From: Rallus limicola
Taxonomy: Eukaryota; Chordata; Aves; Gruiformes; Rallidae
Assembly (NCBI GenBank): GCA_022605955.1
Contig: JAKCOZ010000001.1
Location: forward strand, 74,530,520 to 74,594,519
Length of the DNA stretch: 64,000 nt
Reading direction: 5' to 3'
Shown: piece after piece, positions 54,288 through 64,000 of the stretch
How positions within the stretch are numbered: position 1 is the stretch's first letter
Layout: each line of letters begins with the position of its first letter
Notes under the pieces: generated by a model
The model's input: the letters and a program-made list of their open reading frames with translations, nothing else
Databases searched by the model: none
What the model was told of the DNA's origin: nothing
Made by a program: the position numbers and the translations under genes

Positions 54288-56140
54288 GGTTTAAAAGGTC
54301 AGAGCGTCAGTACCAACGTATGGAGAATGTGGAACGGCGGGACCAGAGTTTGGAGCAGAAGGGGAAGATGTCCTGACAAGCTGAAATCAAGGACAACACA
54401 ACGAGGGCCAGTTTCAGAACAGCTGGAAACGGTGCATTGGAACAATACAAAAGATTGCATTTCCTGGCAAATGGATAAAAGGCTGCTCTGAATTTTTAAA
54501 AGAATGTATAGAAAAGCAGTATCAACACACAAATGCAAACCTTTGGTGTTCTGATTTGGGAAGAATCCTATTAATCACTGGACATAGTATTGAGATATGT
54601 GTTGATGACATTTCACTTAAAATCACATTAATTTAGCATAAGGCAGTCCTACACAGAGAACAGTGGTGTCCCCACAAACAAGAAACAGTAGTTCAAGCTA
54701 GGAAGGTCAAGGATTCCCATTGTATTGACAACTTCAGACAAACACTGAAAATATCTTGGACCCTGACAGAAAAATTATTGGGTTTGGAACTTCTGGCAAC
54801 TGAGAGGGCTTGTTTTGGCTTTGATTCAGCACTTTTCATGAATTTTTTATTAAAATATAGGAACATGAAGTCATGTCAATGTTACAGAACTTAAATCTTT
54901 ACTTCAAAAATGCTGAAAAATGCTGGAAGTTACTCAGTTTTTTTTCAAGAGAGTTGTGACTTCTTGTTCTGCAGAAGAGCCTGGTGCCCATATTTGCATT
55001 TTTTGCTCCATCAGTCTTCTGCAGAGGCTTAGTGTGTCTCTCACAGTCGGAGGCTCATTGTTGACTTAAATGGCACTGATCCATAATGGATTAGGCTCTG
55101 GAAATGACTTCAGCATTCAGGTTTTCTAACGCTGGTGACCTAATGCAAGGTATCGAAGTTAAAGGTCTCCCTCCCTCTATAGTCAGTTTAGCTTTGAGAG
55201 GTTGAACTCTGAACAGAGATAAAAGACCACTTTCATCACAAGAAAATGCTTGGCTTCATACCAGTGACCCTGCTGAAGAGTCATGCACGTCTCATCTTGC
55301 AATGCTTTACGTAAGCAGATTTGTTAGCGAACTGAAACAGACCACAAGCAAAACTGTTTGCCATGCAGTGCAGTGCTCTGACGAATCAGCTGATGAAGCG
55401 TATGGATCCAGTCTTGCTATTTCTGTACAATCTCCCTGACTGCTTCTATCTGAGTGTTACAAGTGACCCCAGATACCCCACTTAACCTGCTAAAGTAATA
55501 AACAAATATATTTTACTGATGTATTCTCTGTACAACCCACTCTTCTGTTCCTAATGCATTTGGTGAGATTTTTGGCAGTAACATTAGGGAGCAATGATCT
55601 CTAGGAAGAAGAATTACTCCAGTTAAATTGTTCTTTTAATTACTGTCATTCCTAGCAAAATGCTAACACAGAGTAGAAAATGAATGCTCCCTCCATGGTA
55701 CATGCCAGCATTTTGCCACTAATGGGAAGTACCCTTCATCTGGGCAGGGATTTATTTGTATCCATTTCCTCTTTTAATGCAAGCTACAATTCTGTGGAGT
55801 GTAAAGCTGAAACATTCTGTATGATATTACAAGAAAATGAAATGCCCAACCACATTAAACACGCACAACAGTTTATCCACTTGCCCTTTTCATCTTCACT
55901 GACAGATGAAAGAAATGTATTGGCTTTCCTGTCAATAAAAGGAAGGTGGCACAAGAAAGCAGCCTGATGAGGTTCCACTTTGTTCTGCTTTCTAGGAAAG
56001 ATGCCTTCAATTAGGATGGGATTTCTTAGACACGATACAAATATGCCTTTAAGCCATAACTAACTATGTAATGATCCAATTCTATGCAGAGCCATAGTAA
56101 TATACTTTGCACTTAAAAATGTTAATAGCCTAGTTTAAAT

Positions 56141-56155
56141 GGGGGGGGGGGGGGG
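56141..56155. repeat. poly-G homopolymer (15 bp)
   Basis: Fifteen consecutive G on the plus strand. This is rare in vertebrate DNA and prone to length change and to sequencing error. Confidence 0.85.
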
Positions 56156-59100
56156 AGTTAATTAGAAAGAAAAGAATTAACATTTAGTTGGCCTTTTTTT
56201 TTTTCAACAGAGAAGAAAATGCAAATCAAAAGCTGTCTCTAAAGACTAGCTAATCTTTTGTGTATAAAGAGAAGCATGCAAGCCCATGCCAGCTAAAAAC
56301 AAACAGAAAATTTACAAATAGGACTTCATATTTAACTCTGAAGCCTGATCTGTGTGGATTTGGGTGTACTTAGTAACCAGTCAAAAAAAGATGGAATCAT
56401 GTTCTGACTCTACATATAATTTAGGGGTTTCTACTCTGCTTTAAGGGCCTGCTTATGTGATCAGCCTAAATGAGAACCGGCTAAAGGATGTTTCACCAAG
56501 TGCACAGAATAAATTATTTTAAATAAAGTTTGTCCTCTGGCAGACTTTTAACCACATACGTAACTATTTTTGCTTGTAAAATGATGTTCGTTTAGCTCTG
56601 TATAAACAATTTATGAATCCACCCTTAACATAACACATCCTTTTCTTCCTGCACCAAGCTGACAGCCATGCAAAACCCTGCATGGCTCCAGAGCAGCAAG
56701 CTGAACTCTGCTTCCCCCCTGGTAACGGCAGTATGGGTGATGATGGGGATGCCAGCCCTTCCGTAGTGAGGAGAATGTAAGGAGAAAGATCAGAGCACAC
56801 ATCTTCTGCTGGAATGAAGCCACCGCCTCGTTTATCCACCCAGAGATGCAAGACTGGGAGTTCCCAGAAGGATGGGGCAAGAAAGCCCAAAATATCACTC
56901 AACTTTCTAAGGGTTACTGCCTCCCAGATGGCCTGCTAGTGTCTCAGGGGGTCAATGGCACAGGAAAAGGGGAGAGGGCAGGAGCAGCACAGCTATGAGG
57001 ACATCCAGCTGCAGAAGTGAAAATCACAACAGGAAAAGGGGATGAGAGCTTCATAGCAGGGATGCTAGTGAGAAAATTACAGAACAGCTGGTTTGAATAC
57101 ATATTGAAAACTACAGCACAAATACTTCCATAAATGAGAACACTACCTAGGATACCCAATGCTAGGAAACCGCGCACAGTGAGTCAGTGCTTCTGGAAGG
57201 GCTGTAGCGTAACAGCGATGGTACAGCTGAGCAGAGCTTTTAATGCAGCGCATCATCCCGCAGCTTTAGGTGTGGAAAAGCCTTTCCCAGGCATCACCAG
57301 ATGGCACTATTCTTCCTTCAAATCAAAACTGTAACTGCTCTGCACATGGTTATTACCATTGATCTGGGAGGAAAAAGAACTTCAACCATGTTTTTTATAT
57401 ATTAGCCCAGTAGTCTCTTGCTGTTTGCATTCTCTCCAACGACCCCGCAATCCTGTACAAACTGTACCTGGGGGAGGTGGAGGGAATCTCATATTTTTAA
57501 CTGACCCCCACGGTAAAGTATTCCACAGCAGAACAGACACTTCTGTAGGAACTCCCCAGCAATAAATGCAGCACTTGACAACTATATTAAGAAAGCAGAA
57601 TTTCTTTCAGACTAGTCAGTCAAACATATAAGATTAACATATACATGCTTTTCTTCTCCCTGTTTTATTTCTGTCTGCTACCAGAGGTGTTAAAGATGCT
57701 AAACTCCACCTACAATTGTGCCGTGTTTAGTACTAAAGCTTTCCTTAAATTTGGTTGAAGATTATTTTACTTTATTTCTAAATAAAGTTGCAAATAAAAA
57801 CGGAAGAGAGAAAATTAAAGACCGTTGTAAAAAAATACTAATAATGAAACGTCAGCACACATGCACACAAGGACAATGTTTGCAAGTGCATGGTGGTGTA
57901 AACATGTTTTCTTTCAGTTTTCTGACGTGACTTGCTAAAGGATGCAAAGTATTCAGCAACATGAGTGCAATTAGGTACAAGCTACAGAATCTGTGAAAGC
58001 AAATCCAGAATACAACTGATCTGGGATGGAAGTACAGAAGGGGCACATTCAGATAGAAGTCTCAAAGACCCTCCTCTCCTAGACAGGCAAGAGTGTTTGG
58101 AGTGTGGGGTTTTTTAATGTGGGATTTTGGGTTTTTGGTTGGTTTGGGTTTTTTTTCTTAATCCACCGAAGGACTCATCTGCACTCAAAACTACAAACTG
58201 CGGGGCAAACTAATCTGCAGAGTGGCTCCTCTAACTTGAGCAGGAGTCACAGCAGAACTGAAGTCTGCCTGCTGTGCTCACGAGCCGAATTCCCTCACAA
58301 AACAGATTTTTGTTTTTCTCTAAGCAACTCTTCCCCCCTTTCAGCTCCCTAGAAGTTGACAAGCTGCTTCCTGTTCCATGATCTGTGAATCACCATGTGA
58401 ACGCCAATCGCTACTCCCCTGTGAAATTAAATTAGGTATCAGAGCTCAGCGTGAGCAATAAGTTTCTGTAAGACACCAACCCTAAAAAAACTACTCTTTC
58501 TTCCCCCAGCTGAAGAATGGAGTTATGAAAGCAGGGTCAAGTTGATTATTACTCTTCGTACTCCGCAACATCAACCAGTCTGCTCTGAGTGAGCTTAAAA
58601 TAATTTCTCCACTTCCTAGTCATGAATATAATGGTACCAGATTTAAAGAGTCCAGTAATTCATTATATTTATTTGTGTGTTCGTCTGTAACCACTTAACA
58701 CCATGTGAATTGCAGCAATGCTTAACATACACAGAATACCATGATAAATCACCAGAACTTAGTGCATGTCATACAGCTGGAAAATTGGTAAGACAAGGGT
58801 AAGCAACATTAACACATGGCTTATCAAGCAGGAAAGGGGAGTATGTGATGCTGCTTGTTTCATGCCTTTCAATAGCACTTTGTTAAGCCATAAAATATTC
58901 ACACTTGGAAAGATCACAAGGTTATGTTGCCCCATATTTTTTTTTTTTTCAGACAGATGGCCTTTGGTAACTTGCATCTATGTCACTGCAGTGCACTGAG
59001 CAAGGAGGCACCACAGAGGCGCATCTGAAAGCTGAAAGTGATAGAAATCTAAGCTGGTTTTAGGTGAGCCAAGATCATTACTCATTCTAGAGCCTTCAGT

Positions 59101-60282
59101 AATCTCATACAGGTTTCAGGGAGTTTTAGATTATGATGTAGGAGTCAAATCCAGACTACTTTGCCTCTTTTCTGCATCACCACAGGACCCATGTGCTCCA
59201 GCCAAAGTACCTTGTGTTTGCTTCAAGGAAAAATAAAAAGTGCTCCCACCTTGCATTCTCAGACAGAAATGCATTTCTCCTCCCTTTGAGCTGAGAAACT
59301 AGTCCAAGGACCAGCTTCACAATCTGCAAGAAGCAGGTGGCTTCCACTGCTTTGTGCTCCCTGAATTGTCTGGCTTTTCCTTCTTCAGCATGCTTGTGTT
59401 GGTCCCCTGCGAGCTTTGCAGGTTCATCCAGGATCACTGCTCTAAAGTCTCAGTCCACTGACAAATCTAATCACAAGCTCCTTCTCTTCTGGGTTAGCTG
59501 TCAGACAAGGGCTACTGTTGGAGTTACCACGTCAGTAAGAGATTGCTCTGGCCTTTGAGCACTGCCATGTCCCCTGCCCAGCTGCTGCGGGGATGGCTCA
59601 AGCACAGCAAAGTAAATTGGTTTAATCTTGTGCATCTGGTACCAAGTTCCCAGTCATCTGTTCAGGGGTATAAAGGGACTACATTCCATTTCAATGCATC
59701 GATCATGTCACAGTCCAGCTCTAATGTTAGAGCCCAAAAGCTTCAAAATCTAAACCCAGATAGCTCTTAAGTCTCCAGTAATATTTATCAAAGTGTTGGA
59801 CCTCCGTGTATGTTCTGCAAGCTACTGAGTCACCTGGATCTGAGGCTTTATGCAATCTTACAGCTACACCACAGGTCTGTTTATTACCCTAAATTCACAA
59901 AAGTATTCCCTTGTCATTTTAAAAAGCAGCCCACAAAACCTCTGCAAAGCACAACCATCTGGGGGGGCTTTCAATATTTGGTAGCCAGATGAATGTGAAG
60001 CAAAACCTTCGTTTACCTACGTTGCTTCCAGGATTCACTTCAGGTAACAGTACCCTAGAGAAGGCCCTGTGGGTCTCTGGAAGGTGCTGAGCACTCTCTG
60101 CCTACACAGGGAGCAGAAGCTTTAGACCACTTCTGGGAATGCAAATGAATGGGACCCACGTGACCTCGGTAATAAAAGGCTCCTGTCTCTTTGCAAAGCA
60201 TTGAAATGCCATCTGGCAATTTTGTTGACGTCAGCAGGCGCAGAAAAACAACCACCACCTCCCCCAAAAAAGCAAAAGCCTT

Positions 60283-60303
60283 GGGCAGGGGAAGGGAGGG
60301 GGG
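60283..60303 (+). other. Strong G-quadruplex motif beside a CpG-rich patch
   Basis: Four G-tracts (3, 4, 3 and 6 G) separated by loops of 2, 2 and 1 bases fit the canonical quadruplex pattern on the plus strand. About 30 bp away, 60320-60410 has roughly nine CpGs in 90 bp. Confidence 0.75.
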
Positions 60304-61086
60304 AGGAGGAATGCAGCCTTCCAGGGTGCCTGCGCGCTCGGGGCCGCTGTTACTAGAAGCCAGCCGCAGCGCTGTCAGCCCGCACACCCCTCACTCTGCA
60401 GCAGCGCAGCAAGCACACTGTCTTCTCCTGCTCTTGCCTACGCAGAACTCCTTAAGAACAGGGGTCTCTCTCGCTCGCCTTAAGCTACTGAAGGTTTCCA
60501 AAATAACCACTTAAGTCTCTTTTGGAAGTCTGCAGTCCTCCTAAGGAAGGGGAACAGTTTTGAGCACATGGGATAAGGAAGAACACCGCGCATCTAATAC
60601 TCTCTGATCAGGCAGAAAGCAGGAGTCTTTCACCTTGTAGTCCTCTCCACAAGACAAGTCCCAGAGCACACAGAGAACGCAACTGTAACCTCTCGCCTTT
60701 GTTTTATACCACTGATGAGCCCTGTGTTGCCTTGCACCCCCCTTTCAGAGACTGCTACTGCGCATGAAGCAAGATGCGCTATCTCCTCTCTGTTGTTTCG
60801 CCCTGTCACTCTGTCAGGTTGCTGGATGTCGGTACGTGAGGAACAAATCTCAGCATAGAATAAAGGGAAAAATGGAAAATTCCCAGTAACACATCAGTAA
60901 CCTTGCAGACAGCACCACTCATCTGGGCTACCTTGACTAGATTTCTCGCACATTGATCTGGAACATAATGAAAGAAGTTCTGTGCCACTTTAAGTAAAAC
61001 CTTTCCTGATGACAAGAGAAAAATGACCTGTATAAAAAACTTTAAAAATACTGCAGGCACAATATGATAAGCTGGAGCCACTAATT

Positions 61087-61148
61087 CACAGAATACACAG
61101 AATTTTAGGGCTTGTAAGGGACCTCCAGAGATCAAGTCCAACCCCCAA
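61087..61148 (-). mobile_element. CR1 LINE 3'-end remnant
   Basis: CACAGAATACACAGAATTTT, then GGGACCTCCAGAGATCAAGT and CCAACCCCC: the antisense CR1 tail. A near-perfect palindrome follows at 61151-61174. Confidence 0.85.
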
Positions 61149-64000
61149 ACCCTTCTATTATATATAATAGAGGGCACAATGTTGCTGGTATGTGCCACTG
61201 GACACAGCAAAAAACCTCCAGATAGTCATGCAACATGCCAACATTTTAGGGCCAGAATGTAAGTTACCTTTTCCACGATGAGCTAAAATGTACCATCAAC
61301 ACACGTGCATGCAGACTGAGAAGGCATCTTTTTCTAGTGAAGTACATTCTGCTGTTAAGCAAAGACCTCTTCCATTATTTCTGACCTTCGCTAACAATTC
61401 ACATCAAAACACAGAAAAAGGCAACAGTACACCACCCTAAAACAAGCACTAAAATGAACGGTATGTCCTCCACGCGCCACATTTAAACCCTGAAGCGAGT
61501 AGCTTCTGAGTTACTTTTAATAAGGGATGAGAAATTTTATATAGCAACTCTGAGAAAGAAACTCAACCCCCTCAACGCTATTTCACAACAGATTAGGACC
61601 CAGAACCGTGCAAGAGGCTGACCTGCCAGCTAGGCTCGCGTTCGTTACGTGCTTTAAAGTTGTCTTGCCGAAGTGGGGTAACATAAACCATATTCCTAAA
61701 GGCTCTGCTGGATCACAGTCTCGCTGACTGACATATGGAAACCTGCCTGAAGTAAGAGTCCTTTTTCTTTCCCCTGCTCTCCCCCCAACCTCTTCTCCCT
61801 CACTACATCTCTTCTCACTGAATGCAAGAGAGGCATTTTTGCTTACAAAACCGCTCTGCCTAATCTCTGCCTGGGTATAATTTTTAGCAGCATGTCAAAG
61901 CGGCAGCCTTGTGTAAATAACTGCAACGAAGCAGCTGTGCCTGGAAACTGGAGTTTTTCCTTGCTCACATCTTAAACTTGAAAGCTTATGTTCAATTCAG
62001 TTAAGAAAATTTATGGGTAATTCCACAGTTTCTCCCCAAATCCTTATGTTCTCAGGCAGTCAACCAAGAAATGAACAAAACCCCTGACAACTGACTACTT
62101 TCTGCTAGTGCACGGGCAATTACAAGGAAAGTGTGTGTTTAATTGAGTTAGTCGTAAATCCTGACACAGGCATGAATCAGAGGATGGAGAAGAGATACAA
62201 CTATTTCCCTGCTGCCATTTCAGGGATAACCATTTCTGCTTAACATTTCTTTATTGACTTCATAAAATACATAAACAGCAAAACCATCATTCTGTAATTG
62301 TATGCGTATTAAGCCTCCACTTGAAGTTGTAGGAGAATAAACTTAAAGCTACAAAAGTGACAGAGGAAACAGAGATTTTTCTGAATTCTCCTCTTATCTC
62401 TCAGGTCTGCATCACATCACGTCTGTTTTAAATATAAACAACTTTCAGACTTCATAACTAAATCCCACTCAGTGATTCTGCTTAGAGCAATCTCCAGTAG
62501 AGCTTACACTCAGCAATAAATAAGAAATTTTCATGCCTTCTTTCACTGGTCCCAGGCTAACACTTTAAAGGACTCTTGAGAAATACAACCCCTGTACCTA
62601 AATGGTCATCCAGAGGATTGCATTATCTTCAAAAGCAGCAAGATGCCTCCCCATCCGTTCCAATCTTTAACTCAAAAGAAAGAGAGCCTCCCCATGTCCA
62701 TATGCATGAGCTTCACTTTCTGGACCTGTTGCAGATCCCGGAGGTTGTAAGCGAAGTAATGGCTGTTTGTGAGACTTCCCAGGGAGACCCTCAGAAGCTC
62801 CGCAGCTCCTAACTGACACAATGTCCAGATGGATAGCCAAAATTCTAGATTCTGAAATGAAACATGTTTTTAAAGTTTTTGAGGATTATTCAAACACTGA
62901 CATCCACTATAATCTGCATATGTTTAATGTAACTTACTCAAAATGAGGCCATCACTTTGACAACAGTAAGTAGTGTGGGAGGAAACCAGTGTCACTTGCA
63001 GATTCTTATCTACAAATACTTGTTTATTCTTGTACAGACAGCATTTCCTACGCCTATTTCCTGTTTTCCAGTTGCACTGTTCTGTTTTTCAAGGAATTTC
63101 TCTCTCCAATGTTATACCTTTCCCTGCCAGGAACACTTGAAACTTTATTTATGTCAATTCATCTATTCTTCCAACTACTGCAACACCCAAAACTAGCGGC
63201 CTCCCCACATGCAGTAGTTAGGCAGGCCTTGAGGACGCTGCTTGCTCCTTCGCTGCCCTCCAAAAGTCTGCTTGCTCTCCAAGAGCCTCTGTATTTCACT
63301 TTGGAGACTAGGGCTTAGCAAGCCAAAACCTATGGAGGCCCAACCAGGGCTGGGAAGTTGGGGAATAACTCACAGGAATAAATCCGACGCAGCAGGTTGG
63401 CAGGTGACTGACTGACCTGGAGGACAGGTCTGTATGTTAGGAGGCCTCACAGGCAGTAGTGGTTCAGTTGCACTGTTCTGATTACAGCGTACAGACGCAA
63501 TTTTATATTAATTGCTTTCACTTCTCAAGTAGCCTCTACATGAGGTGGTGGGGAGTCAGGCCTCATTTAACCTGCATTAGTTGGATCCTCACAAACTCTA
63601 AGTCATACCTGAATTGCAGTTCAGGTAATCTGAAATGCTTCTGAAAAATGTTTTTAAACTCCTGAATTTAATATCGAAGTGTCAATGAAAAAATTAATAC
63701 AAAGCCAAGGACATCCATGCGGTCACACCGTCTGAGTCGGATTTCTCCCTCCCTATTTGTGTGCCAGCCTCTTGCTGAGAGCTCTGTGCTTCCCAATTCA
63801 CAGCTGATAGCCCTGTAAACACCTCTGGCAGTGGAAAGAATGTGGCCCTGACACAATCTGGGCAGTCACTGCAGACCCAGTGAGGGAAGGTAAAATATGG
63901 AAATCCTGGCCTTGTGTGCTGATGCCTAAAATGCTTGCAGGGTCCCCCTTTTATCACACTCGTGAAGCAGAGAGTACCAATGCTTATCAAGTGAGTGCAA

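Larger units (their letters stand above)
41816..64000 (-). other. PDE3A: PDE3A intron 2 (22 kb, incomplete)
   Basis: The sequence upstream of exon 3 has no stretch I can identify as exon 2 (a small exon) or exon 1 (N-terminal membrane-association region), so the whole segment is probably intronic. It holds CR1 fragments at 44918-45155, 47878-48185, 54225-54287 and 61087-61148, a CA repeat (45815-45835), a 15-G run (56141-56155), two CpG-rich patches and one strong G-quadruplex motif. The small exon 2 could be hidden here by divergence. Confidence 0.7.

Noticed and set aside
60055..60514. ORFs of ~110 codons on both strands around the CpG-rich patch
   Set aside because: Proline-run and low-complexity content come from the G-rich motif; no homology is recognised and nothing matches the PDE3A N-terminus.
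62440..62485. Possible PDE3A exon 2 (minus-strand frame with TEWD)
   Set aside because: Only four residues resemble the expected sequence, with no in-phase GT donor and no convincing acceptor.

Overview
The window is vertebrate nuclear DNA, almost certainly from a bird. Two things show this: at least twelve CR1-type retroposon fragments (the dominant avian LINE), and split exons of one gene whose conceptual protein is close to mammalian PDE3A. A galliform such as chicken is the best guess, but the sequence alone does not fix the species. There are no bacterial genes, operons, CRISPR arrays or intact mobile elements.

One protein-coding gene can be supported: PDE3A, the cGMP-inhibited cAMP phosphodiesterase 3A, on the minus strand. 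Fourteen consecutive exons (3 to 16 in the mammalian numbering) lie between 41815 and 768, with the 3' UTR running left off the window. Every intron between them has GT-AG ends and the codon phases match at every junction. The joined coding sequence in the window is 2424 nt (807 codons plus stop). It covers the phosphorylated regulatory middle region (exons 3 to 7), the linker into the catalytic domain (exons 8 and 9), the HD-type catalytic domain with the PDE3-specific insert (exons 9 to 15) and the acidic/basic C-terminal tail (exons 15 and 16). The N-terminal membrane-association part (exon 1 and the small exon 2) was not found and probably lies beyond 64000.

Layout: 1-767 3' UTR; 768-41815 exons 16 to 3 separated by introns of 0.45 to 5.3 kb; 41816-64000 unfinished intron 2. 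Intronic DNA holds scattered CR1 3'-end fragments, a few simple repeats, two CpG-rich patches (about 54.0 and 60.35 kb), one strong G-quadruplex motif (60283-60303) and some stretches that look like possible conserved non-coding elements (not verifiable here).

Nothing seen amounts to a new biological system. The most useful observations are: the hypertension/brachydactyly hotspot of exon 4 is exactly preserved; exon 8 appears to carry extra codons compared with the mammalian protein; and an unexplained 146-codon ORF lies about 750 bp upstream of exon 3.
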